64,000 nt of DNA from Hydractinia symbiolongicarpus (taxonomy: Eukaryota; Cnidaria; Hydrozoa; Anthoathecata; Hydractiniidae), in assembly GCF_029227915.1 (NCBI RefSeq), contig NC_079882.1, positions 25,301,001 through 25,365,000 on the forward strand. The letters run 5' to 3'. Shown in pieces: positions 1-12,300 of the stretch (positions are counted from its first letter, which is position 1; each line of letters starts with the position of its first letter). The translations under genes were made by a program, and so were the position numbers. The notes under the pieces are model-generated. The model searched no databases. It was not told the origin of the DNA and worked only from the letters and a program-made list of their open reading frames with translations.

Positions 1-608
1 TGTGTTACTGTTTCGTTTTCGAAGAAATCATTTGCTGACTTTTAAAAGTGTGTCAGTTTTGATTGACAGTCTTCTCAACATAAAATTTTTTAGCGGAATT
101 CTTGGTTTTAGGCAACCTCATCCCAGTTTTTTTAAAAGGGGATTTTGATTGATACATTGCAGTATATAACTCCATGATTCCCGGAACATTTCTGTTGTGT
201 TTTTTGTGATAACAGAGCTCTTTACGTAATTTTTGACTAAAATACATAACAATAACATCAGACAATTTTAACTCCGGAAAAACCATTTCTGTAAAATGTA
301 AAGTGTCCGTTATATCATGGCTATATGGAAGTTATGTTGAGAGATGAACGTGTCCGTTGTAAGGAGGTGTCCACTATGAAGAAGTGTAACTGTATGTGTC
401 AAAAATTTCATTTGTGGAGAAATTTTTTTTTGTGGTTTTCGCTGCCTATAATGGATTTTCGAACCAATCACTAATGATTTATATCAAGCTTCTGCAAAAT
501 AACTTGCAACGACGTCATCTGTATGCCACATGACCAGACATAGGGGAGAGGGTGCCAATATTAGTACCGTAATAATGCACAAAAAGAATTAGCCAGACGC
601 AGCTAGTG

Positions 609-702
609 GTGCACAACCTCGTCCCAGGACTCCTTAGGTTTTCCTTTTATATTCAGACGGTATAAATCTAACAAGCCCTTGCATCTAGGTTGAGTTGTGC
701 AC
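609..702. mobile_element. Short inverted-repeat (MITE-like) element
   Basis: The left end reads GTGCACAACCTCGTCCC and the right end AGGTTGAGTTGTGCAC, so the ends are imperfect inverted copies about 90 bp apart. The CAACCTCGTC end recurs at 17575, 20107, 25313 and 60308, which marks a dispersed family. There is no coding capacity, so any movement would depend on a transposase elsewhere. Confidence 0.5.
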
Positions 703-2893
703 AAACAAGAAAGTAAATGCACTTTTTTGAAATTCTTTTCCCTGTTCTTGAACTTTTTTGCTTTTCAAATAACAAAACCTTATGTCATTTCTGCTTTACT
801 TTACCTTGTAAATTATTTTATTGCACCCCCGTTTTTTTACAATTACAGTTGTATCGTAATAACCAAAGAGAGGTTATTCAAGTACAATTTTTTCACAAAG
901 CATGACAAAATATTTTTTTTGTGAAAAGAAGTTTCCAAAGAAGATGACATAACAAACGTAGAATTTGAAGTTTATTTGCATTGACACGATATTAAGTTTC
1001 AGTGGGAACAAAAATTTGATGAATTTAACCATTTTTCATGTTCATCGACGTAGGGATAACATAAACACGGCGTGCCTAGGTCTTTTAGGGTAAGATTAGA
1101 TTTCGAAATTTGTTTGTTATACCTTATTCGCGAAGAAGATGAACTCTCTACCCTTGGATTCCCCCACCCTCTTTAGATAAAAAAACATGATTTAGCTTGG
1201 ATTCCGGATAATTATCAACCTTGTTTCCTCGCCTGTTGTCTTTTTTATGTCGGGATAAGTAGAGGTGTTCTTATAGCTGCATCACCGTCCGGATGTCAGA
1301 AAAGATACAAGATACCCTAGGGACGAAGGTGGATAAGTTGGACTTTCGTGCATTTTTGTGTATTTAGAATAGCACAAAAAATAGATTTCGTTTGAGGATG
1401 TCACATCTAGCAGTGGTGGATCAAATCATGCTTACCGCCCGGCATATGATGTACAGGGCAAAACCACTCATATCATGATATGCGTCATGATATAAGTTTT
1501 AATCGGGGTAAACTATTCTTAAGTTAGAATGACTAGATTGATTTGCCATGATAAACTTTTAATTTTCAAGCATCGATATTGTTTTTTTAGGAAGGAACTG
1601 GTTGTTGCATTCATGATTGCGATAATCCAAACTTTTATAAGCATTTAGTAGCCTTGTGGTGGAAGGAGGTCAACATTCTAAGCGGAGTTTTATAGTGTCT
1701 CTGGATGTCCCTGCTCCTTTCTGCTGCTTTAATCTGGTTATTTTTAAATCTTCATCTTCCAAAGTCATTTTCACTCGAAAAAGGTCGTAATCACAACAAC
1801 CATGAGAAACATCAATTGTTTTGTGGAGACTCGGTGTTTAACAAGGTTTTCCAAATAGTAGCGCAAATATTATTTTGGATATATTCTCTAAAAATTGATG
1901 CGGTAGGGTTAGTTTTTATGTTCCTATCGAATCAGGGAAAATGCTGAGACATTAATCAAACATTTATATTAGCAACAACTTTATCCAAAATTTTCGCTTA
2001 GCAAAAATGTTTTTTCCGGATAATTGTACTAAGGTGGCGTTAATGTCGCATTTGAGAGTGGTTCATAAGAGGGCGGCGCAAATTTATCCATTTTAAACAA
2101 AAGTTTACGGAAAATCATATCATGGTCAAGTAGTTTTAGGGTTAGTAGCCAAAATTATCTATTATTGTAGCAAAAAAGTAGAGGATATAACACAATGTTT
2201 CGTGTCAATATTTGGCGAAAAAAGCAAAGCGAAGGAGAGGCTAATACAAACAAACAGTTTGTTTACAGAAAGATATTTAGGACTGTGGTAAATTAAAAAA
2301 ATATTAAAGATAACAAGAAATTGAATAAGAAAAACAATTTAAAAACACAAAAATACCAAAGGATTGCAAAACTAGCCACTTTGTTTTCCCCAATCAGTGA
2401 GCCACAAAATTGATAAAAAAAACTCAACGGGGTAAGCTTTTTACGAATACCCGCATTCAATCATTTATTCACCAATAGAGGTGCAGAATTTATTGTTGAC
2501 AAAATCTCGTCTGACTGCGTGCAGCAATATGGAAATCAAACAGGGAAAAAGGGTCAGTTTCTGAGTTAAGCTAGACGATTTAAATGACTAACCTATAGCT
2601 AAATTAGTTGTCATAATTATTAGGTGTACCAACTTGTTAGCAATGTAACCAGTTATATGCCATGCCCAACTTGTATTTTTTACTAAGTAAGACAAGCTTG
2701 ATATGCTAGCTAGATGTAAGAGCTTGACTTGTATCAGGGTGAAGGTTAAGTTGACTATTGCCAATATATTGATTTGTTTTGGAGATAATTGGTAGTAACA
2801 GTTTTCCAGTTTAATACGCAATAGGTATATATTATATTGTAATAAACATTAATTTATTGTTTCTGATTTTTAGGCAATTAATCTTTCCTATAG

Positions 2894-3306
2894 CTAGGGC
2901 CTTCATCAAAAATATGTTGTGTTCGCGTCCTCCGACCGACTCACTTTGGTAATAAAAACCCGAGTCGGTAAGTCGGAAAAAGACCGGGAAAAAATTTCGT
3001 GAAATATTTTTTAAAAAAAAAATTTTTTTTCGACAGAATTAATTTATTTAAAATTGACAAAAACTCGTTAAAATTAATTTCGGTAAAAATTAATTTCTTT
3101 AGGCACTCCTGTGGCTACTGACAGTTTACAGGACGGCGAAAAATGGTCTACAAACGATGTCAAGTGGCGCTATAATGTCTTTGCCCTGGGAACAAATTTG
3201 CTTGCTCCGATCTGAAAATCCCGGGGAAAAATACGCCCGACCACCCGACCAACTCATTTTTGCGGGGTCTTCAGGACGCGAACACAACATTTTTGATGGT
3301 GGCCTA
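2894..3306. mobile_element. MITE or foldback element with about 40-bp terminal inverted repeats
   Basis: The left end (CTAGGGCCTTCATCAAAAAT, then GTTGTGTTCGCGTCCT) is matched in reverse complement by the right end (CTAGGCCACCATCAAAAAT, then GTTGTGTTCGCGTCCT). The subterminal part also pairs loosely, around the CCGACCGACTC and GGTCGGGTGG-type segments. The interior is AT-rich and carries no reading frame, as expected of a non-autonomous DNA element of about 410 bp. I could not define the target-site duplication. Confidence 0.7.
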
Positions 3307-4044
3307 GTTCTTAATTAGGCTATCAACATGTTTTTTTGCTGTTCTATTGCATTGTCACAATGATTTTATTAGCTAAAAATATTCTATCAAGCCTCCTTTG
3401 ATGATCCAAATATATATTTTTTATTATTTGTGCTGTCATATTGTGCTGTATAGTGTTTATAGTTTGTTTTGATTTTAGAATGCATGCCAGAGGTTAGCTA
3501 CATCTCCTTTGTTTTATGAAGTGACAAAAAAGGGCTAAATTTCCTGTAAAAAAATTTTAATATGACTTCGCATAGCCTGAATAGTCTATTCCTAGCATAA
3601 TTACTTTTGACAATTTTTATTTTTGCAAAGCAAATTACTCTTGATTGGTTCTTTAGAATTTGGACTAAGAAAATTCACGAACTATGCATGATGTCATGAG
3701 TATGCTGTGCAAGCGTGTTAGGTATATTTAACATCTTTGACAAGCCATATAGAGTTAAAAATGTTTTCAGGCTGTTTTCTTTCACGCATTTTGAACAATT
3801 TACATAAATTTGAATATTTAATTACCATAATTATGCTTAATGCTAACTCATGATGTCATAATTTCCCATAATTAGTGCAACTTTTAAGACAAATATCTCG
3901 AGAACGGATAAATATTTTTCAAAAAAATAAGATTTCTAGAGAACTTTCAAAGATCTTTTATATGAGGTCAACTTGATTTTTCGCAGGAGGTAACCTTTAA
4001 GGAGCAACCAAACTTTAAAAAAAAAGACAGCATGATAAATAGAT

Positions 4045-4325
4045 AGAGCCATAGCTTCGATGGGGAGTCCTAGAGCATTTAATACTCTTTTTGAGCTACG
4101 CAGACCCAATTAGGTTTGCGCTCTACCATACAACTCCCTGCAACATTAAAGAGCCCTCACATTGTACCCTCTCCCCAATTTCCCTCACATGGCTTGTGTT
4201 GGGCTATGGTAACATTTAGTCGCTCATATTGAATCACCACCAAGGGGAATCAAACCCTGGTTTCCCACATAAAGTATGAGAGTTATAACCAAGCTACTGC
4301 TTCCGCTCTATGGGGACAAAAAGCA
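4045..4325 (-). mobile_element. tRNA-derived SINE, copy 1
   Basis: Read on the minus strand from about 4320, the sequence starts with a tRNA-like head: TAGCTTGGTTATAACTC resembles box A and GGGTTTGATTCCCC resembles box B. It continues into a tail ending near the GAGCCATAGCTTCGATGGGG segment. A second copy of the tail (GGCCATGGCTTAGATGGAGAG, then AGTCCTAGAG and TTTGAGCTACGCAGACC) lies at about 42670-42830. Confidence 0.6.
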
Positions 4326-4794
4326 TAAAATTATTTCTTGTCACTATGGTTTTAAGATTCTGAATGTTAAAAAAACGACTTCCATATGATTTTTTACATC
4401 GTTTTATAATTGTATCATGAAACGAATTTATATTTTATTTTCAAAACGATTTTGTATAAACTATGTAAAAATGAAACGATTGTGAAACTATTTTGAAACG
4501 ATTAGAAAAAATTCTGAAACGATTCGATACGATTGTCAAAATATTATTTGTTATACGATGTAAAAGTCTTTGAAGTTATTGAAACGAATTTTGAAATGAT
4601 ATTGAACTAATTAAAAACCAATTAAACTTGTGTATAAATGTAAAATTATTGTTCCTCTTTTATTCAACACAACATTGACATCATCAACAACATCTTTTAT
4701 CGTAAATATTGTAAAACAGTTTTTCAAAACTAAAAATAGACAGTTTTTCTTAAAACTAAAACAATTTTCTTTAAAATGGAAAATATTGCGATGA

Positions 4795-5400
4795 AAAAAA
4801 TTTAAGAACGAAGAACGGCGATAGAAAAGCTTTGTTAGAGCGCATTTTAAAAATTTAAGAACGAAGAACGGTGATAGAAAAGCTTTTTGAGATTGTATTT
4901 TAAAATGTAAGAACGAAATGCGGCAATAAAAATGCATTTTCAGATCGCATTTTAAAAATTTAAGAACGAAGAGCGGCGATAGAAAAGCTTTTTCAGATTG
5001 CATTTTAAAAGTTTAAGAACGAAAAGCAGTGATAGAAATGCTTTTTTAGACCGCATTTTAAAAATTTAAGAATGAAGAACGGCGATAGAAAAGTTTCGTT
5101 AGTTCGTATTTTAAAAGTTTAAGAACAAAAAGCGGTGATAGGAATGCTTTTTTGAGATCGCATTTTGAAAGTTTAAGAACAAAAAGCGGCGATAGAAATG
5201 CCTTTTTACATCCCATTTTTAAAATGTAAGAACAAAATGCGGCGATAAAAATGCTTTTTCAGATCGCATTTTAAAAATTTAAGAACAAAATGCGGCGATA
5301 AAAATGCTTTTTCAGATCGCATTTTAAAAATTTAAGAACGAAAAGTGGCAATAGAAATGCTTTTTTAGATCGCATTTTAAAAATTTAAGAACAATCTCGG
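4795..5400. repeat. 53-bp tandem (minisatellite) array, about 11 units
   Basis: The core AAGAACGAAGAACGGCGATA recurs at 4804, 4857, 4909 and onward at 52-53-bp spacing to about 5395, each unit ending in a GATCGCATTTTAAAAATTT-like segment. Units have drifted by point changes (ACGAAG versus ACAAAA, GGCGATA versus GGTGATA). Reading frames across the array are by-products of the repeat. The sequence just upstream (4380-4600) is rich in a looser GAAACGATT motif. Confidence 0.85.
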
Positions 5401-6358
5401 AGACGATCCCTAGGGGAGCTACTATATTTTACAGTTTATGCTGATTTTATTGATATTTAACGGGTATTGAGTGATGGTTTATATTTAAGGCTCTGGGAAT
5501 TTTGAAACGTAAAAAATTGAGGCTTGTTTAATAAATTAATGAAAATAAAAGTATAAAAGTTATTTTGACTCGTTATTTTAAATTACAGTAGAATGCAGTG
5601 GTCGTTTTTTTTATATTTTCTCCAGCACAAAATTAAAACAGTCACATGGAAAGGGGTCAGCTATAGGTGTTGGTTTTTTCGGTGAAAAAGACCCGGCCAT
5701 GAATGACAGAATGATACTTGCCAGGGGCTATTTTGTGGATATCTAAATAGGGTGCCAAAAATAGAGATTAAAATGCCTGAGAATTGCATTATTTCTTATT
5801 TTGAGCTAACTAGACTAAATAGTCTGACTTTCTGATTTTCCAGGTCTGGTCTGGCCATTTTTAAAAAAGTTTTTAAAATTTCTTTCTTCTTGTCCGAGCT
5901 TAAAAACGTTAAGGAAACATTATATGATACAAACAACATTTTGGTCAATAATGGTACTAAGCCGGGTTATTTTCTTAGTTGCTTGCATAACAAATTTATC
6001 AAGGTATTTCTATTATTATTACTTTTTTTAATTATTGTTACTGCATTGCCTCATAATTACTGTTATCCAAATTCACCTCAGAAATAGACATGTTAGATAC
6101 ATTGTATAAAATATTATCAAGGTCTGCATTATTTAACTATCTTTTTATTGTTTTATTGTTTTATTTTGTAATCATTGTTTAAACAGTTTTCTGAAAATAA
6201 TTTTTTTTGTGGTGTGCATTTAAATGGATTGCAATTGATTTAAATATAGTCATACTGGGATAAACCAAGTTTTAAATCTTTATATCATCAAATAATAAGG
6301 GTTTACAAATATTTATATTTTGCATATCTTGTAGTGCTTATAAAATAGAAAAATAAAC

Positions 6359-9300
6359 ATGACAATGACAGAAGTTGAAAGAACATCTTTACATGCAGAA
6401 GATGATGGGGAAGAAGATGATGATGAACTTCTCACTCCAAGGGTAAATAGTGTATTCTTCTAATAATCTGGTAGCCAGGGGTTCAATCATAGGTGTTGTA
6501 CTAAATTCTAACATAATTAGTATAGGCATTTGCCTGAAGTTTTCAAACGAAAAGGTTAGGTATCTAAAATTGTTTTGTGCATTTTTCAAAACTTGTTACA
6601 CGTCTTTTTATGTACCTCGTAGATTGATTTATGCACATTAAAACCTTGTGTGCACACGCGTGTACGCAATTCGTGCACCTCACCGTACGCCTCAATATCA
6701 GTTGTATTAATTTTTGTCTGTAATAAAACGAATATAGGAATATATGAATTAAATTTTGATTAATGATATAAGCACAAGATAAGGAAACAGTTTCACAATT
6801 TTTTGTCTAGGGTAAATTGACCAAGGAATTTTTTTCAAGTTATTGACTTCACGTTATAGGCTTTTTCATAGTCTGGTGCCTGCCCTTGAGTTTACATGTT
6901 GTTTACATACAATCCCTTTTGAAAATGGGAATTACGCACATTTCAGTGGAAGTTTATATCTGGTTTATCAATGATGAGAAGACAAGAAAAGATACAGGAT
7001 CATGAATAAATAGAAATCTGATTTAACCATTGAACTTTGTAAAATTCACTTTTATTTTTACCGTCACAGATTTCCATGCACCTTGAGCAAAGTTTAGGTG
7101 CACACTTACGAGCGTGTATCTAATTTTTAAAGCCCTGTTTGTGCTTTACGGACTACAGTAGGAAAAATTTAATTCATGTATCAGCAAATTTGGCAATGCT
7201 GTCGTAATTTCTGTCATATGTCAACAAGGCAATGCCAATAAAGTTGCCAACATGAAAAAACTACCCAGCAATGTATGTTGTTGAATGGAATACACTCACT
7301 GGGTTTGTCTGAAGATATATTAGATAGCAGAGTGACCACTCCTCCTTAAATAACCTTAGAAAAAGAAAATCTCCTTAAAAGTACTTAAATATACTTAAAA
7401 AAATTGAAATTTTAGCTATTCTCCTTAATTTCTCCCTATTTATTATTTTTTTTATCGTAACTTTTTTGGAAATGTGTTCATGGATTGTTCATTACCAGTA
7501 AAATAAGACATATTCTCTGTTACCTGAAATCCTATATTTTCTATCGTTTAGGGCATATAATATGTATCTATATAATAATACGCTAAGTGTGTGTGTGTGT
7601 CTGTGTGTCTGTAACAGGCAGAGTGGATTATATTTTTCACAATTTGCTTTAAAAGCGTCTATAATGTATCCCCTATAAAAAGGTTCTGTTTTTATAAACG
7701 TTTTGTTGATGATTTTGGTTAGCTAAAACAAATCATGTGATAAAATAAATGATTTCATTTAGTTCAGAATTTTATTGCACATGCTAATTTAAATTTAATG
7801 TGACGAATTAATTAATGTGGTTGTTGTTGTGGTCCATTTCGTTTAAAAGTTTTAATTTATTGTTTATGTCTTTCAAATGAAATTCACAACAAATCATTTC
7901 GCGATAAGTTTTGGAGCGGAAAAACTCCAGAGGATTCTGCTTAGTTAAAATGTTTTTTAGCCTCCTTTTTAATGAATTATTCACAAACCTTTTCTGATAA
8001 AAAGCAGAATAAATTTAAGTGGATTCTCCACAATTTTAAATAACTAGTAATATTTAATTTAAAGGTTTCCTGCTGCTTCTTTTCTAGGAGTTGTTAGATT
8101 AGATGTGGAAGGTAACCAGGGATTTCAATAATTTTGTCTGCCATACTATCTCAACATTCACTAGACACAAATCTGTTTCAGCGTTGCACAAATCGCCTAC
8201 ATAAACGAAGTTTAATCCAAACTCGTTCCCAGGGTCTTTTATTTCTTGTATTTCTATAATATGTATCATAGAACATAGTATGATGTAACATTAAAGATAG
8301 AGAACTAAAATTGGTTTTCTCCTTAATTATCCTTATTTTTTTATTTTTTTATTCTCGTTCGTAGCAAAATATCCTTAAAAAATGTCAATTTGTCTCCTTA
8401 AATCTCCTTAATATCCTTACTTTTCTTCTCATCATCCCTGGATAGGTTATACCACTATTACTAAGTGAAACTAAAAAAATAGAAACGCAAATCTATCATT
8501 GTATGTGGTATCATAAAGAGGTCCAGGATGATATACTCCCTAAAATTGGAAATGTGTTCTTAACTACCTTTTTTATATACAACATTGCTAAACAACTGCC
8601 ATGTCTTTTAACAGAAAGGTACGTTTTATATAGTGAAAAAAAGGCTTTGATTTTTTTTTTTGGTGTTGCAACTATTATTTTGCTGACACAAATCAAATTC
8701 ACAGTAGCAATTTCTGAAAACCAAACACTGTTGCTAAATTTTCTAGATTCCCTACAAAATAGTGTGGAAAAAAGGGGACATTTAGTGCTATAAAAAGTTA
8801 CTTGGATTTTAAATGTGTTATATATTGTAGGAAAAGCATTCTCGGCTTGACAGTGAGAGTATTGATGATGTATTTACCAATGCATAGTAAGGTTTTTCAA
8901 TGATTTGTTTTTGTTTACTTTTTATAAGCCTCGCCTACATATCCAATTGAGTGTGTGTAATATTTAAACCAACTAAAATCCTATAACCTAATGCAAAGTT
9001 TATCTCTATTTTAGTCATAAATCTTCTTCAAGTGAATCTATATCTCAAAGCATTTCACCTAAAAAGAGCGGCTCAGAAAACAGTGCAGGATATCACGAAA
9101 CTAATGTAAAAGGACTGATCGGTGGACTAAACACAGCTCCAAATATGGCAGTAACAACTAGCAGTTCAATAGTATTACCATCTTTTATCAACGGCGGACA
9201 GCACAGCTATTCACTGGATGCATTTGATCCATGTAGCAGTTTAACAAAACAATACCATAACGCAAGTAGCTTGTTGCAAAATTTTTCAGCCAGTCGAGCA

Positions 9301-12300
9301 TACTTTGACAATGCAGGAAAATACATTGATAATACTGGGAAGTATTTTGACAATAAATATTTTACTGGACAGGCATCTGATTTTAGTAGTCTCCTAACAA
9401 AAAATTCTGTATCAACATCTAGTTACCCATTTATTCCCAACAATATATCTGGATTTGCACCTCCACAAAACATTATTGGTTCGAAATCATCTTTTCAACA
9501 ATTCTCTGCTGGGTTTCAGACATTAACAACAAGTTCTTTTTCAACGTTAGGTTCAAACAGTTATTCTTCTGCTTTTAATGTACCATATTTCAATTCGAAA
9601 CTTACTACATCAGACACTGTAAACAACAACTATTTATATCCTGCAAGTTTGTTCAACAACAGCAAGTTGCCACCATATACACAATCTCAAAGTTCAACTC
9701 AAATTTATCCTCCTTATGGAAACAATAGTTTATTTCAAACAGGTGTTGTTAACTCGCCTTTGTTAGGCTCTACCGTAACAGAACCTGATAACAATGTGTC
9801 AAATTATAACCAATCACCAATGTTACACAGTAGTGGGAACAATACACAAAGTGCAAACACAACTGAATCAATTCCAGTTGGATTACATTCTCCAAGTAAG
9901 TGCATATATTTTATTGAGGGCTATAATTCATGTAATTTATTTATATACTTCAGTTCCATACTAGTTGTCAATCCAAGTAAAAATCCACAGGAATTCACTT
10001 GATTTACAAATTTCCCGGATATATTTATATACATGTGCATTCTGTACCACATCTGGTTTTTTAATGCAATGTGCAACAATCAAATTGGTTTATTGATTGA
10101 GTTTTCAAAATATAGTTTCAGTTTGTTCAGGGAATTTGTTGTTATAGTTCACTCTGGTGATCTACCATTAATAGCTGTTGATATTGGCAGGTTTTTTTTG
10201 CAATCATCTCCAAAGTAGAGGTTAAATTATTTAGCTTCCCCCAAATAAAATCTGTGTGAATTATTTTTAATTTGTATGTATTGGGAAGTGTAATTTAACT
10301 TCTTTTAGCTTCGCCATTTTCCCCAACAATTCCGTTGATGGGTTCTTCAGCTAATGCAATGCCATCAAATCAAAATTCTGGTTTTGATGCACGACTGAAT
10401 TACCAAGTATGCATCATCGTAAAGTTTAAATGAATTTTTCTTCCAATTTTTTCTATACATGAATGCAAAAGGCTTTTTTTTTAATCTGCTAGCAGTTGTT
10501 ACTCACTTTTATCTAGTCATACTTCCATGCCAAAACCTCTCCATCTGTTAAAAACTATTTGTCTAATGGTGATGATTTATTATTCTTTTTTTTTCAGAAT
10601 GACTCTGCTTATAATAATGTTTACTGTGATATAAATCAACAACAACAAAATATTTCGTACGATAATCCTGAAAAGTATGGACGCAGAAAACATAAATTAC
10701 CACAAAATGTGAAGAAAGTTACTACAAAGTCCAAAAAGTCTTTACAACTTGAACCTGATCATGGTCTAGAAGTAAGAGTTCAAATCTCAATAGTATCACT
10801 TGGATTGTTTGACAGCATTATTTTATCTGTTTTCTTATATTCCCTCTTTTTGATTTGGTGCCTAAGAAAAAAATATTTAACACTTAATTTTATGGGACTT
10901 TTTTTTGTTATTTTGGACCTTATTCGCAAAATTTAGTTTCGCAAAATTGCATTATTTAGAGAAAATTGCAAGAATGCGATTGGCAAAAGTTATTTTCAAC
11001 CCTTTTCGCAAAATTTAGTTTCGCAAAATTGCATTATTTAGAGCAAATTGCAAGAATACGATTGGCAAAATCAATCGCAAAAACAAGTTTCACAAAAATC
11101 TCAGTAGCTTAAAATAAAGAAAAATTGATCTATTAAAATGACTTTCTTGTTAATTTTAGAGAATCTTCATTTGGGATTTAGACGAGACAATTATAATTTT
11201 TCATTCTTTGATCACTGGAGAGTATGCTTCCAAATTTGGAAAGGTATTCTGTTTATTAATTTTACATTCTAAACTTTTTATGTATATTTTTTTAAGTTAA
11301 TATTTTTTTTTAGGATGTCCCTTCCACCGCTTCACTAGGTTTGCGAATCGAAGAACTTGTTTACCATATAGCTGCATCACATTTGTTTTTCTCTGATTTA
11401 GAGGTTATTTTTACTCGTCATTATTTATGGCATTATCATTTTTGTTACATTGTGGTCGTTTTTAGCATTGATGCCGTTGTTTTTACTTGTCGGCATTTAT
11501 GTTGCCGTTTTGTCCGTTATAGTCGTTGTTTTTAGCATTGCTGTTGCCTTTTTTGCCTTGTTGCCATTTCTCTGTTGTGGTCGTTGTTCTTAATAATGAT
11601 GTCGTCATTTTAACATTAACATTTCTGTTAGTACATGATATATACTTCTGCTCAGGAGTATATCCAAATTCACATCGATGATGTTTCTGCTGATGACAAC
11701 GGACAAGATTTGAGGTACGTTAACTTTTCTCCACCAATTTAATAATCCTTGTTATTATTTCTTGCATCACAAACCTTTACTTTTTCAGCGACTACAACTT
11801 TGAGTCTGATGGTTTTAATAGTGGCTCTTCTTCTAACATGTTACACTTTCCCGCTGCTGGTAGGCGGGGTGTTGATTGGATGCGCAAACTAGCTTTCAGA
11901 TATCGACGTGTGAAGGAACTGTACAGCTTGTATCGCAGCAATGTTGATGGTACAATGTTTTTTGTTTTGTTAGTGCACATAATGCTGTGCTCTTGGTAAA
12001 CTAATTGTAGCAGGGTACAACAGGCTATTTCGAGAAATGTTACCACCAGTGTCAATTTGTTAACACTCTGATATTTTTATTGAATTTATTTTTAACATGA
12101 TTTATATTTTTTAGAATTTCTTGGAACCAGCAAAAAAGACCAATGGATTTCACTGCAGGTTGAGCTGGAACAACTTTCTGATTCATGGCACACGTTGGCT
12201 AACAAGTGTTTAAGTGCTATTAATCGACGGTATTGAGATATTCTCTCCTATTGTTAGGGTTGCCATTTTTTTAGGGGCAAATTTGTAAAGATTTAAGGAC

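Larger units (their letters stand above)
1..6358. other. Non-genic region upstream of EYA
   Basis: No reading frame here is convincing as an exon: the open frames are short, low in complexity, and not flanked by consistent splice phases. The region holds a small inverted-repeat element near 609-702, a larger one at 2894-3306, a tRNA-derived SINE near 4045-4325 and a 53-bp tandem array at about 4795-5400. The stretch just before 6359 could hold the EYA promoter or 5' untranslated exons, but I cannot identify a core promoter. Confidence 0.6.

Noticed and set aside
4611-5003. 130-codon minus-strand open frame
   Set aside because: It lies over the 53-bp array and repeats the same peptide words; no splice sites or domain.
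8503-8793. 96-codon frame in the first EYA intron
   Set aside because: It lies inside an intron with unrelated phase, has no domain, and its hydrophobic content follows from a T-rich tract.
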